NCBI GenBank assembly: GCA_029204225.1
Contig: CM055093.1
Span: 23,045,912 to 23,109,911 of the forward strand
Length of the DNA: 64,000 bases
Origin: Diphasiastrum complanatum
Taxonomy: Eukaryota > Streptophyta > Lycopodiopsida > Lycopodiales > Lycopodiaceae
Reading direction: 5' to 3'
A program made the translations under genes and the position numbers. Each line of letters starts with the position of its first letter. The stretch's first letter is position 1. The notes beneath the pieces were generated by a model, which saw only the letters and a list, made by a program, of their open reading frames with translations, ran no database searches and was not told where the DNA came from. Positions 11,054 to 23,405 of the stretch are shown piece by piece.

Positions 11054-12780
11054 AATAGTAAGAATAGCAAAATCTAATAATTATTAAAAAACATAAATAC
11101 TAAAACCATAACAAGATGAGAGATAATAAGAAAGATTAAAAGTAAGAACACTCAATCACCAAAATGTTAGTGTCTCCACCTTATCTTGATTGAACATCAT
11201 AATGTAGTACAATAAACCACTATTTATAATGAAGTTTAGGAATTGGCCCCCTTTGCCTATAATAATGCCACTCGCATTATTTTACTTAGCTCATTAGTGA
11301 GTCATCGTTTGATGTATTAGCAATTGGCACTTTTCTTAGTTTGATAGCATGCTTTTGACGTTAGTATAATGGTTAGCATGCAATAAGACATCTTGGTTAT
11401 GGACACAATAGAGGATTGTGTTTTTATAAGAACAAAATTAGATCTTGATTTGTTCAAAGTGATCTGTTTGGTTTTGCTTGAATTTTCTACTTCTAGTCAC
11501 TTGTGATAAATGAGCAAAGAAGGGGAGGTAGTGAATCAGTGCTAAGCTCTTCTTGAAAAAAAATTAAAAAAAATCAGAAAAACATTGAGTTTGTACAAAA
11601 ATAGAGTGAAGAATATCAAAAGCATCATTAGAGACAATAACTTTTCTATTCTCATCAACCAACTTGTGTCGACTTGCATGTACGACTGCTCTAATACAAA
11701 AAAGGTCCAGTTACAAGTGTGAAGGTTTGTTCTTGTGTATTTTTAAGAAAAAAAACTTGTAAAAAATAGTCACAAATCTTAATAAATCATTGTAAAAAAA
11801 TCATCAAAAAAGCAAAGTGCTCATAATTAGTTGGATTTAGCCTCTCACTATACTCCAAGATGAATCATCCAATATGTGTCATCTTGATCCACTTTTTTGG
11901 CACACAAAGTACTAAAAGGTCACAAGGCACTCGTTCCTCTTTAGATTTGCACTCATTTGCATCCAAATTTGTGTCCTTTCTTCATAATTGGAAGATTTTC
12001 AAAGATCTTTATCCATTATAAACAATTGCTTCAAACTAGACAATCTACTTTTCAAGAAATGGTAGAAAATGACACTTAGAATTTCACAAAGAATTTCCTT
12101 CAAGTTGCAAACTCAAAATACGACTTCTCCTTATTCTAGACACATCAAATGGATCTCAATACGACCATTACACTCTCATAAAGAAAACTTGAATAGAATC
12201 AATTTGAGTTTCTTGCCAATTCTACACTCAAAATGAGCAAATTCGACCATTGCAAACATCTTTATCTCTCTTCATGATCTGATCCATGAAAAAACTTGAA
12301 AAATCATTTTTAGGCACCTAAAACTCAAATCAAAACATTAGATTTGATGACCAATCTCAAACCTACCTATAGAGTTAAATTTCTACTGGTTTTCCTACAC
12401 TATGTGAAAAAAATCTCATAAAATGCAATTTTGGGATGATCTTCAAGAATTGGCCTCCTCTGGTGCTGTATACCCTCACATGTGTGGGGAAGGACCTAAA
12501 ATTTGCTTAAAACATGATCACAGATAATCACACACAATAACACATAGGAAGCACTCTCCCACTCCAAGCTCACATACCAACTATATTTCTCAAAACCAAA
12601 AACCTTGTACATATCATTTTTACTTTGGCAATTCATGCATGGCCCAGGTTGTCATTGATGGGATGCATGTCTCGTCGACTTGCCTCGTGGTGAGGCCAAC
12701 TGGTCCTAATCCACTGACCAGACCACAATACACTAACTCATTAATTCTACTTTTATTCTAACTCTCTCCTTAAAATTAGA
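11049..12780. other. Intergenic, nothing recognised
   Basis: AT-rich DNA with no gene. The right edge (about 12660-12780) carries a purine-rich tract on the minus strand just beyond the copia remnant and may include part of that element's 3' LTR. Confidence 0.4.
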
Positions 12781-12818
12781 ATCTACTTTTTCATTCTCTC
12801 ATATACATAGCATCAAAG

Positions 12819-13945
12819 TCAACAAACTCTAAGTACATAAAGTTTTGATCTAAACTTATCAAACTCTTTTCTAATGAGTGGCTTAGTAAATATGTCAGCT
12901 AGTTGCTCATTTGTGCTACAATCAACAACATTTATCTCTTTACTCAACAACCTTTCACGTATAATGAATCTCGATGTGCTTGGTTCTTGAGTGGAACACC
13001 AAATTCTTTGCCAACTGAATGCCACAATGACTATCACTATATATAGGTGTGAGATTTTTCTGCTTCATGTCAATCTCATTCCAGATTTGTCTCAACCATA
13101 TAGCTTCATGTGCCACACTACATAATGTCTTATACTCTCTTCAGTTCTGGACAAAGCAATCATACTTTGCTTTTAGTAGACCAGTAAAAGAAACTGCCAC
13201 AAAGCTGAAATACATACCCTGTGGTAGATCTGCGATCTCACAATCACTACATCCACATAGCCACAGATCTCAAGTAAATCTTCTTGCCTCTTGTACACTA
13301 GCCCATAGTCGGAAGTGCCTTTGACATATCATAGAACACACTTGGCAGTCTTCAGTAGGTGCTGCCATAAACTGACTTACAATACTAACAACATAGCTTA
13401 TATCCCGTATAGTCGTGGTAAGGTAAATCAAGCTCCCTACTAATTGCCTATACAACCTAGCATCAAATGGTTGTGACTCATCAAGATTAGAAAGCCTTTT
13501 GTCTGGTTCAATAGGAGTGTTCACTGGCTTGCAATCTTGTAGTAGGAACATATGCAGCAACTTTTTGACATACTTGACCTATGTTAGTCCCACCTCATGT
13601 GCTTTTGGCCACACCTCCACTCCAAGGCAATAGTGTCTCAGGTCATCTCGAACTGATCCATAAAATCCTTCTTGATCATACGATCATTTCTTGATTATTT
13701 CCCGTAATAATCAAGTCATCGATGTAAAGAGCAACCAAGGCAATAATACCATCAAAGCATAAGACATAAAGATTAGAGTCGGAGTGTGTTCTTACCATCT
13801 CCTTTGAACAAAAGTAGGTATCAATCATGCTATACCACGCACATGGTGCCTTTTTAAGACCATAAAGAGCTTTCTTCAAGTGACAAAATTTACATTTGTC
13901 ATTGTTATAGAATCGGCCATTGTTTGTTACACACCTGTCACATTG
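12819..13945 (-). pseudogene. Ty1/copia reverse transcriptase-RNase H remnant
   Basis: Three shifted minus-strand frames, read from high to low coordinates, match the copia pol 3' half. The first (13676-13945) has KKALYGLKKAPCAWY and LYIDDLIITGNNQ, the RT catalytic box with a substituted second residue. The second (13270-13560) has QDCKPVNTPIEPD and LYRQLVGSLIYLTTT, the RT-RNase H connection. The third (12819-13037) has NEQLADIFTKPLI, the C-terminal RNase H end. Part of RNase H is replaced by unrelated sequence around 13040-13300, and gag, protease and integrase are absent. It is inactive. The upstream part stops near 13945, so it is 5'-truncated or interrupted. Confidence 0.8.
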
Positions 13946-14439
13946 ATTTTGTAATAAATACAAGAAAACTATAGATAAGCTCACAAACTTCTTGGAGGAG
14001 CTTGTCCTGCTAGTGGAGAATCTAAAGTCAATATAAACTTGAATTAATTGCACCACACACTTTTTTTATAGGATGTTTGTTATTATTCTATTATTGTTGT
14101 TCATCTTTTGGCTATGGCTTGTGTTACAGATTGCGCAGAATGGTCACAAATGTCAAGGTTGGAATGTTAAAAATCAGCAAACTATGGATCTTTTCAAGAT
14201 CTATGACGACCTACATGCATGGCAGTTTGCACAAAATCAATCAATGATAAATCAAGGACACCTGCCTTTTCATGCAGTTTGTGAATACTCTATATGTACA
14301 GTGTTTCTTTGTAATCTATTAACTTTTGTTGTGCCATCTTTGAGAGCTTGTGAGGAGTGGCTATGGTGATTGTATGATGTGATCTTTATACTGTACTAGA
14401 TCCTAACATAATTTCAACTCTAATGTCGTAGAGAGTTGC

Positions 14440-14710
14440 TAGGATGTCTCATGCATCCTTAATGGTCTGAGCAACACGTATGTGATTGATATGAGTATCC
14501 TTGATGTTGAGGGTGATCATGGCAAATGCTTTGCCATCACTCAGTCTCCACTTGGCGATGATGGCTGCATCACCTTCTGGTTTGAGCTCTGTGCCATCAA
14601 CGATGTCGCACAGTTCTTTGGCTAGAAGTATAACTTTCATCTTGAATTTTCAGAGATGAAAGCTATCTCCATCGAGTTTGTCAACGAGAGATGAACTAGA
14701 TGATGGATCC
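14440..14710 (-). pseudogene. Ty1/copia gag N-terminus remnant
   Basis: From an ATG at 14710 the minus strand reads MDPSSSSSLVDKLDGDSF. An in-frame stop follows near 14650, and the frame resumes with MKVILLAKELCDIVDG and KWRLSDGKAFAMITL. This is the copia gag start pattern (substrate-like LxG.N...WK...LL motif, then a Trp-rich helix region). It lies downstream, in its own orientation, of a primer-binding site and an LTR at 14841-15279, so these three belong to one element. The rest of gag and all of pol are missing. Confidence 0.65.
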
Positions 14711-14840
14711 ATTATGGTTGAACGAGATCGTTGGTAGAAACAACGATGGTCGGAATACTGTTGGCTGCGCGTTTGCTAGAAGGATGTCTTGATAGAAACA
14801 AGACTGATAATTTGCAGTAGAAATGTAGATTACTGAAATG

Positions 14841-14855
14841 TCAACTCTGATACCA
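14841..14855 (-). other. Primer-binding site of the copia fragment
   Basis: On the minus strand this reads TGGTATCAGAGTTGA. The first ten bases match the initiator-methionine tRNA complement used by most plant copia elements. It directly abuts the LTR at 14856. Confidence 0.75.
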
Positions 14856-15279
14856 TGTTGCAAAACGGTGGGCGTGAGTGCAGTGGAAGCTCGTTGCTCA
14901 TAGTGTAGGCATGTAGGAACATAAACGCAACATTTACTAGCAGAAATATTCAAGCAGAAGAATTCATATAGATTGCACAAATGAACGACACAGTAGTGAG
15001 ACAAAAATTGCACTATGATAAAAATCAACAATGAGTACAATGGCTTCAAGTAATAACTTCAGCTTGTTGAGCATGATAACGCTGGCTATAGATAACTTTG
15101 ATTGAAAAAGAAAATTCAATTAACACTTACATAGCCTGATTCAGCTATATATGTTTACAAGTGTCGAGAAATAATTATCTTACAAGCTTTTAATGCTATT
15201 TACGCCAGTCTTTGTATATGTACAAAGTTGGTAACAGCTAACTATCTTTGGGATATTTGTGTTGGGAGTATTCCCAACA
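14856..15279 (-). mobile_element. Copia 5' LTR (424 bp)
   Basis: The LTR is bounded by TGTTG at 14856 and CAACA at 15279, a perfect 5-bp terminal inversion, and is immediately adjacent to the PBS. Its outer end is the palindromic TGTTGGGAGTATTCCCAACA (15260-15279), typical of copia LTR starts. No matching 3' LTR is seen, so the element is a 5' relic. Confidence 0.7.
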
Positions 15280-15817
15280 AAGTGTAAATAAATAAAATCA
15301 TCCAGTAAAATGTGTTGCGAGGGCATGGCATCCTGCATGTGTAAGCCCATGGCCCAATGAGCACGCAAATAAAGTTGTAAATAAAATAGACATGACTTGG
15401 GCCTTGGAATTAAAAAAAACTAGAAGCCCAATGTCATTTTTAAACTTAGAGATTACTTTTTAGAGTTGGGTCCAAATTGGGACTCACATGAAGCTTATGA
15501 TTTCTAATGTACTTTTTGTGGACCCTTGGATCAAGTTGGGTCCAAGATGAATGGATAGGATCATTGTGAATATTAGCCAATAAGATTGAGGGGCAAGGGC
15601 CTTCCCCATTTTATAAAAAGGCACCATTTGTACACTATTTTCATGCTTAATGAGAAAGAGGAAACTCTACCAATTTTGAAAGAGAAGCATCATCATTTGC
15701 AATTCAATGCTTGCTATTGCTCTTGTTGTTTTCAATTGCTTTCAAGTTCATGCTTTTTGGTTTCCATAGTTTATGTTTCTCCTTTAGCAAGTATAATGTC
15801 CATTTGAGCTAACCTCC

Positions 15818-15820
<3 letters not shown>

Positions 15821-15909
<89 letters not shown>
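15821..15909. repeat. (CT)n microsatellite
   Basis: About 44 CT units with one interruption near 15851. Frames reading through it give only poly(Arg-Glu) or poly(Leu-Ser). Confidence 0.95.
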
Positions 15910-15910
<1 letters not shown>

Positions 15911-16209
15911 CCCTCTTCTCAATCTCTTCTTTTCTATCCCTTCCCTTCACCCAAATCATGATGAATGTTAGTGTAGAGGAGTAGAGTTAAAGGATAATAG
16001 TGTTACTGGTGAGTAGAGTTAAGGGAGAAAGTAGGAAACTAACTAAAAGTAGCATCTATGCATAGTTAGGTACCTACCCAGTGATCTAACCCTTGTTGAC
16101 ATGCGGGAGGGCTATACTACGCAAGATCTTCGACCCTACAATTTGGTTGTCCAGTTGTTTCTAGGGTTGTTACTAGGGTTGCTTATAAGTTGGCGATGTC
16201 GGTCTGCCA

Positions 16210-16640
16210 ATGCCGCAAAAAAACACGAAAAAGTCGAAAAACCCGAAGTTGCCCTTAGACTGAAGGTCAACAATTCTTGAAGGTGCCCTTAGATTAAAGG
16301 TGCCCTTAGATTAGATGCCCTTAGTTTCAAACCAGCGAAGAAGGCAAAAAAGACGAAAAAGTCGAAAAGTGCCTTAGACTAAAGGCAGCGAAGAAGTCGA
16401 AGTTTCTTTAGACTAAAGGCAGTGAAAACAGAAGGTGCCTTAAATTTAAGACAACAGGCATTCTAACCACTTTGTCGCATTTTTTGCGAAGGGGCAAAAA
16501 AGGCAAAAAGTGTGAAGGCGCCTTTGGAATGGTTTCCAAGGCATTCTGGCCACTTGGCCAATGTGTCGCATGTTTTGCTAAAGTGTGAAAAAGGCGAAGG
16601 TGTTTAAAAAGATGGTTAAGGCAAAAAAAATTATCTTTAA
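16210..16640. repeat. Degenerate tandem repeat block
   Basis: Variants of GCCCTTAGACTAAAGG and GCGAAAAAGTCGAAA recur many times with irregular spacing. The block looks like a decayed minisatellite; the exact period is unclear. There is no coding signal. Confidence 0.5.
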
Positions 16641-17410
16641 AGAGGGGAAACAATGTATGCACAAAGCCTAAGTATGTTGTTGTGGATAAAAGACGATTCA
16701 TGGATTGTTATTGTGAAAGGTCCAAAGGTGATGCAAGGAGTAACAAATCCTAATCGAGTGGACTTTGAAGCATTATAAGGGCGATGAGGAAAAATTAGAA
16801 TGGTTAATCTGAGATGACAGTTCCTTAAGGCTCATATTTATGTTTATTCCAGTTGGAACACGAAATAGAAAATCAGAGCATAAACAACACCTATGAAGAG
16901 GGGCGTGGATCTTCCCATTGTAATGGAGCACATGTGAGATGGAAGCTAAAGATAGATCAGATACTTGTATGAAGGAAGTTGGCCTTCATAACACATTCAA
17001 ATGGCATGCATTTCCAAAAGAGAAAAATGAGTGTCAGATGCTCATGATAATATCGATGCAGAGGACAAACTTGAACGTGCTGCTTTAAGTTTATTCCTCC
17101 CACAATTTCACATTATTGTGGACATGTTGTCTGCCTCAAAACTTTTCCACCATATAAAGATTCGCTCACTCTCATGCAAGTACGACGAATATGCTTCTGT
17201 CAATACACAAAAATTAAATCAACTGCCCTGGATACTCCAATTTCAAAAGATGAAACTTCAATATGTTGTTAATCTAGAAAAATCAAATATTGATGTTAAT
17301 CCAATATTGTCAAAAATCATAGATGGAGGCTGGCAAGGCATCCTCCTTCTTACCTTCACAAAATTTTGGTCAAAGTAGGTGATACCTGTGATATCATGTA
17401 GCTCACCCCC

Positions 17411-17782
17411 TCATTTCAGGAGGCAACCTCCATCATTTGGCACCAGCCTTGAGACTGCTCTTTTGAAATTGTGTTTGACTAAGTTGTCCATTATGCGTCC
17501 CTTCACGGCTTCCATCTCCTTTTTTAGCCTCTTCTTCTCTTCATCATTCACCTCAGGCAAGCGTTGGCATGCTAGCAACACCCTCTTGGTTGTGGATTCC
17601 GCATATTCCCAGCAATTCATATCTGTCGCGCGATAGTCCGTGGGATGGTCTTCCAGGACATCAAAAAGATACTCCAGTCCAATTTTCTTCCCCTTGCATT
17701 CAATCACAAACATACAGAAATTTTTTGCCCACCTTTCGTTGTATGTTTTGTCCACGCTGATAATGATTCTCACCGCTACCAA
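17411..17782 (-). CDS. Hypothetical protein fragment, unrecognised
   Basis: A minus-strand frame of about 124 codons that lacks an ATG at its left limit. The product is charged with a Lys/Glu-rich helical segment (NDEEKKRLKKEMEAVKGRIM) preceded by GLEYLFDVLEDHPTDYRAT and WEYAESTTKRVLLACQRLP. Its composition looks protein-like rather than random, but I cannot name a family. An in-frame stop lies about 25 nt upstream of the nominal start. It may be the last exon of a decayed gene or part of an unidentified transposon. Confidence 0.3.
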   Translation of the reverse strand: MVAVRIIISVDKTYNERWAKNFCMFVIECKGKKIGLEYLFDVLEDHPTDYRATDMNCWEYAESTTKRVLLACQRLPEVNDEEKKRLKKEMEAVKGRIMDNLVKHNFKRAVSRLVPNDGGCLLK

Positions 17783-19010
17783 CTTTCTCTGCTGTCACAT
17801 AATAGCTTTCTCTACTGTCACATATGAAGCTCAAATACCAGGAAGTCGTGATTGATTAATCGCTTCTTGTTCAATGTTTCTCAACCTATTGCAAAACCCC
17901 ATCTTTCAAAATTAGAGGAATCGAGAACAGAAAGCGTAAATGAATTGAATTCAAATCAATTCAAATCAGATTTTTGAAACTATGGCTTGCTTAGAAAATT
18001 ATTGATTTAGAATGGTGATAACAGATTTTAGATTCTGAGTGCATGATGCATTGTCCATCGACTAGAGCAGGAGACTGCAATACATTGCTATGGTCATGAT
18101 GGATTCAAAGGAACAATAGGTGCCCAATCAAAAGATATGGAGAATAAAGTGAATGCTAAACCCCCGAGTAAATTCCCAGGTCTGTTGGTTTTTAAGTAGT
18201 AACAGTTTTCTTTCGATTCCATATGAGCTTGAAGTCAAATTCTTTGTGGCCTGGCAAACTCAAATAGTTTCGTTGGAACACGCTGCTAAAATGCTGCTCG
18301 AAGAATGTGTAGAGCTTGCAAACTTAAAAGTATCTTACCTCACCACTCAGCTTTGTATGCTATTAATGACTTTATATTCCTCCTGGGAGAGAGCCGGCTA
18401 CCTGCTTGCCCCTTGTTGCCTCAGACACGATCCACCCATTTTTCGCAATACATAGAGAGAGAGACCTGCCTGCCTACCCCCTTGCTGCCACATCGTGATC
18501 CACCCCTTCTTCCTCGTCGAGAAATCGAGAGAGATATAGAGAGAGAAAAGGAAATCCATTAAGTTCATTGCTAATGATTCATTTAAGCTTTGCTGATCTC
18601 CTTCTATGCTATTTTTCAGGCTCCCTTCTGATTCGAGGCTCCGTTCAAGCTTCTTCAGCTCTTCACGACTATATAGTTGGCTTATATAGGGGATTCACAA
18701 CCTCTCTGATGGGGACAATACCTTCTCGTACTCTATACATGAGTGGAGATAACTTACCGCTTCTACTGAGTGCTACAAATTGTTCGGGTTCTTGAGTTTT
18801 GGTGGCTACAAATCGAGTTCTTGAGTTCTGGTGGTTGCAAATCGTTCGTTGAGCTTCAACAACTCCAAGAAACCAAGAAACCAGTGCTTCAACCTCCAAG
18901 AAACTAGCGCTTCAACATCTCCAAACTCGAGCAAGGAAAATGCGCTACAACATTCAAGAAGGGCTAGATTGTTAATGGCTGCACCAAAGGCCCATTGGCC
19001 TGATGGAGGA

Positions 19011-19014
<4 letters not shown>
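17783..19014. other. Intergenic, nothing recognised
   Basis: No gene supported. Minor GA-rich patches near 18450-18550 and a small local duplication (CAAATCGTTCG/CAAATTGTTCG, 18770-18850) are the only structure seen. Confidence 0.4.

Positions 19015-19101
<87 letters not shown>
19015..19101. repeat. (GA)n microsatellite
   Basis: About 43 perfect GA units. Confidence 0.97.
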
Positions 19102-19103
<2 letters not shown>

Positions 19104-19329
19104 TAGGGAAATGGAGGGAGGGAAATATCAGATTTGAATTTGGGGAGGTGAGACTAATAAAAAAAAGATTTTTCATAAGTGTAAATTCTTAAAAATACAT
19201 AGTTTTGTGTGACATTTTTTTATGGCAAATGATGATAGTTTCGACGACAAATGGTGACATTTTTAACGGTAAATAGGACATTTGAAGGGGAAAAGCCCTA
19301 GAATGGGCATTCTGCCCTTCAACCTACGT

Positions 19330-19499
19330 ATGCATGAATGCATGGGGAGGAGGGCAACACATCCTTTTCCCCACACATGCATCCTCCTCTCCAAGTTTTT
19401 TAGTTAGAAAAAGCTCATGCATGGGTGAAGGGAGAAGGATGCATGGGTGCACCCATACACATGCGCAAAAGTGTACATAACTTTAAATATATATATAGA
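19330..19499. repeat. Dispersed repeat R, copy 1
   Basis: It shares a long near-identical core with copies at 25890-26080, 26310-26496 and 27230-27420. The common blocks are CAAGTTTTTTAGTTAGAAAA, CATGCATGGGTGAAGGGAGA, TGCACCCATACACATGCGCA and GTACATAAGTTTAAATATAT. The right edge is a short (TA)n run. It has no coding capacity and no terminal inverted repeats. Confidence 0.7.
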
Positions 19500-19900
19500 C
19501 TAGTAAAGAGTGCCCGTCGTTGATGAGCAATGGATGGCCGACGATCTAGGTGGCAGCTTGTGGTCAAGACATGTGGATGATGCTTAGAGTGGGCGATTGA
19601 TGATTGATGACGGGGTGGCCGACAATTTGGGTTATGGCCGATGGTTTGGGTTGAAGGTCAATGGTTTGGGTTAAAAGGCGTTAGTGACAATTAGCTGAAA
19701 TTTTGGGTGACGACCGATGGTTTGGGTGGACTGCCAATGATCGTACAAATATGGTGCGGATTTAGGTGGCCGCCGACGATTTGGGTGACGGCCGATGATT
19801 TGGATGGTGGCCGATCTCGCACATCTTGCATCTTGAATATCTAACATATCTCACACATCTCGACCATAGTAGGGGTCAACCATGTTCAGAATAGCACATG
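19500..19900 (-). mobile_element. Helitron-like 3' end and adjoining repeat, copy 1
   Basis: On the minus strand the sequence ends CTCTTTACTAG followed by T, preceded by a GC-rich imperfect hairpin (TGCCCGTC...GATGAGCA at 19511-19530). CTRR ends next to a short hairpin, inserted before T, are the Helitron hallmark. Sequence to the right (AGGTGG.., GATGGTGGCCGATCT, CACATCT..ATCTCGAATAT-like) is shared with 26497-26605, where it is shorter. No Rep/helicase coding and no 5' TC end were found, so this would be a non-autonomous element. Confidence 0.35.
19530..19820. repeat. Degenerate minisatellite with TTTGGGT core
   Basis: GATGGTTTGGGT, GACAATTTGGGT, GACGATTTGGGT and GATGATTTGGAT recur with GGTGGCCG/ATGGCCGAT spacers at roughly 20-40 bp. 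It is non-coding. Confidence 0.5.
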
Positions 19901-20519
19901 GAGTATCTTATTAAAAAGTTGACGGGCGGTAGGCGATCTGTGTTTGCAAATGTCTGTTAACGGACGGCCCACAGTTCAAAGTGAATATGTTGTTCATGCA
20001 TGTGGTATGTATGTGTGTTTTGTTGGAATTCGATGCTTAGCCTCAATAATGAGCATCCTGAAAGCTGTACAAAACCCACAAATAGAAGGCTCGAGTTTCT
20101 CAGAAGGTTGACAAATCCAGTGTTGAATTTTTTCCGAGCCAATGTCATCATTGTCAAAAAGAGATTTTCCGACTCTAGATCAAATCGAGGCAAAAATTAT
20201 CCAGGCGTGTTCGACCCTTAATCGGTCAACTTGGGACTGATAAATCCGACCCATGTGTATATTTTCGCCCCAGTATAAATTTCTGACCCTTTGTATATGT
20301 TTTGATACTACGTTACTTTTCGACCCAGTGTATAAAATCTGACCCATTGTATAATCCGAGATTGTTTTTCAGAAATCCGACCCATTGTAAAATTTGATAC
20401 TTTCGGTCAGAAATTTGAATTTTTGACAAAGGGTTGAAAATATACAAAGGTTCGAAATAAATCTGCCTCGATTCGATTTGATCCAGGGTCAGAAAATCCT
20501 TCTTTGCCAAGCTTAACGT

Positions 20520-20930
20520 TGGGTCGAAAAAATTCGAGTCTTTAGAAAAATTTGAGTCTTTGGAAAAATTCGAGTCTTTGGAAACATTCGATCCTTTGGA
20601 AAAATTTGAACCTTTGGAAAAATTCGAATCTTCGAAAAAATTCGAGCCTTAAAAAAAATTCGAGTCTTCGGAAAAAAATTTGAGTCTTGTGAAAAAATTG
20701 AGTCTTCAAAAAAATTCGAGTCTTTGGAAAAATTCGAGTTGACAGTACAAAGGGTCGAAAATATACAAAGGGTCGGAATAAATTCGCCTCGATCCGATCT
20801 AGGGTCGGAAAATCCTTCTTTGCCAAACTCAACGTTGGGTCGAAAAAAATCGAGTCTTTGAAAAAATTCGATCCTTTGGAAAAATTCAATTCTTTGAAAA
20901 AAATTTCGAGTCTTTGGAAGATATCTAATT
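20520..20930. repeat. 18-bp minisatellite (TTCGAGTCTTTGGAAAAA)
   Basis: The 18-bp unit and variants repeat many times, interrupted around 20740-20830 by GTCGAAAATATACAAAGGGT-type sequence. Because the unit is a multiple of three it stays open on both strands and gives Phe-rich or FESLEK-type peptides. These are repeat translations, not genes. The same unit occurs at 26604-26790, next to the third Helitron-like end. Confidence 0.75.
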
Positions 20931-21187
20931 TGAAAGAAAGTTAAGAAATTTCGTAAAAGCGACGAAACTTCATCTATCTGAGTAGGATCTTTAAAAATAT
21001 CAATCAAACTGAAATCAAATATGGTCATGCATATACTTGCTGGAATCAGCTCGAAGAGAAATTTTTTTTGCAGTTATGACTTTTTGAATTGATGTCATTA
21101 TTTTAATACTTTTATTGATAAAAGCATTTTTAACAGTTATCTACAAAAACCCTAAATCCAAACAAATAATTCAATAGAGTCTAATAA

Positions 21188-21205
21188 TGTGTGTGTGTGT
21201 ATGTG

Positions 21206-21299
<94 letters not shown>
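21188..21299. repeat. (GT)n/(GA)n compound microsatellite
   Basis: A short GT run (21188-21208) continues into about 45 perfect GA units and ends at the edge of duplicated block A. Confidence 0.95.
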
Positions 21300-21300
<1 letters not shown>

Positions 21301-21301
<1 letters not shown>

Positions 21302-21664
21302 ATCCTCTACGCCATACATACTCGCATCATCAAGAACTAAGAGTAAGTGCGGATCAAATGCTTAAGGAGACATCCACAATCTATTTGATAGTTACACAAT
21401 TTGCAATGTACTTGATGTCGTTTCGCAATCCAACATGTTAAGAGTTTGTACAACTTCCCCAGAGATAAAGAGAATCCTCCTAAGTCATAAAACTATGTAC
21501 CAACAAGGTAATATACGAAATGTCCTTGTAGCATATTGGCATCGTGTTCAAACAACAAGAAAATAAGATATTGTTGAATAACCCCGTAGTCAGTGAATAT
21601 GTGAGAGATAATCAAGGATGAGAAATGTGCACTGTTGAAGTCCATTACCTTTGCCACTGTGGGC
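21301..21664. repeat. Segmental duplication, block A
   Basis: 364 bp matching block B (22852-23204) in direct orientation with few substitutions and one 12-15-nt indel near 21550. It opens with TCTACGCCATACATACTCGC and closes with CCTTTGCCACTGTGGGC. No protein was recognised in either strand. Confidence 0.9.
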
Positions 21665-21957
21665 GTGAATGGTTATTTGTTTGGACTCTAGACTGGGATT
21701 GTATGAAAGAAAACTGGGAATGTATCATATTCTAGAAATTTCAGGTATCTATTAGATTCTAATGCCTAGAAGGTTGGGCCGAGACTCTATGGCATTGGAT
21801 TCTGGAAATTCGTGGACATTGAGGGCTAAGAGCCAAGGATGATTCTGTAATCTGTATATTGTAGTCTAAATCTAAAGTCCACATCTGATGAGTGATGGGA
21901 AACATGACTATGGAATTTGCGTCAGTGATCACGCCGACGATCAACCTAGCAAGCACA

Positions 21958-22102
<145 letters not shown>

Positions 22103-22175
22103 CTTGAAGCAACAATTCTCAGCTGACCATCGCATCTATCAAGTGCAATACCTCTGCTATTGTAGTGTATTCAAG

Positions 22176-22406
22176 AGGCAGAAATTATCACTACTGCCAA
22201 TCGCATTGATGATTAGAATATCCATTGCTAATGGATCGTTGTTTCTAGAGGCAGAATCTATCTACTGCCAATTGCATTGATGATGTCAATATCCATTGCT
22301 AATGGATCGCTGTTTCCAGAGGCATAATTCACTACTGCCAATGGCATTGATGATGTCAATATCCATTGCCAATAGATTGCTATTTCTAGAGGCAGAATCT
22401 ATCACT
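22176..22406. repeat. 70-73-bp tandem repeat, about 3.2 copies
   Basis: Units begin AGGCAGAA at 22176, AGGCAGAAT at 22249, AGGCATAAT at 22320 and a partial AGGCAGAAT at 22390. Each full unit contains CTACTGCCAAT, GCATTGATGAT, ATATCCATTGC and TTTCTAG (TTTCCAG in unit 2). Copies differ by scattered substitutions. Confidence 0.9.
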
Positions 22407-22851
22407 TCTCATGTAATATGATTTCTGGCTAATAGTCCTCAACTATCTTTCATTTATGAGGTAGATTACTTCTACTACTGGAGGGGATCGTAGGCACAAG
22501 ATTAGATGAAGATTTCACCATGAATCTTTGGTGAACTAATCCAGCATGCTAAGCAACAAATACTCGCAGCTTGTAGAGTTGCCAATGGAAATCATGTCCA
22601 ACTATTACCAAAAACCACTCAACAATTATAAAAGCAACAGACATCATTTTTGAAAATGCATTGAGTAGTCAATGCACCATAATCTAAAGCCTCCACAAAA
22701 AATGCAACAATAATAACAGTCTCATAAATAGTATAAGCATCGAATGAATTCCATGGATTGATCTTGGAGATGACACGTTAACCTAATCAATCAAATAGTT
22801 TATGGAGTTGCACCTCCAAGGCTCTTATATCATGACATCAAACCTGCATGT

Positions 22852-23204
22852 TATTCTCTACGCCATACATACTCGCATCATCAAGAACTAAGAGTAAGTG
22901 CAGATCAAATGCTTAAAGAGACATCCACAATCTATTTGATAGTTACACAATTTGCAATGTACTTGATGTCGTTTTGCAATCCAACATGTTAAGAGTTTGA
23001 ATGACTTCCCCATAGACAAAGAGAATCCTCCGAAATCATAAAACTATGTACCAAAAAGGTAATATATGAAATGTCCTCGTAGCATATTGGCGTCGTGTTC
23101 AAACAGCTATTGTTGAATAACCCCGTAGTCAGTGAATATGTGAGAGATTATCAAGGATAAGAAATGAGCACTGTTGAAGTCCATTACCTTTGCCACTGTG
23201 GGCA
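22852..23204. repeat. Segmental duplication, block B
   Basis: 353 bp, direct-orientation partner of block A at 21301-21664. It is followed within 7 bp by a (GT)n/(GA)n array, whereas block A is preceded by one. Confidence 0.9.
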
Positions 23205-23209
23205 CATCT

Positions 23210-23405
<196 letters not shown>

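Noticed and set aside
14073-14369. 98-residue plus-strand frame with a hydrophobic start
   Set aside because: It lies between two copia remnants, resembles no family, and its hydrophobic start comes from a T-rich run; no splice or promoter signal was seen.
20513-21028. Phe-rich 171-residue and 115-residue minus-strand frames
   Set aside because: They are translations of the 18-bp minisatellite, which keeps frame because its unit is a multiple of three.
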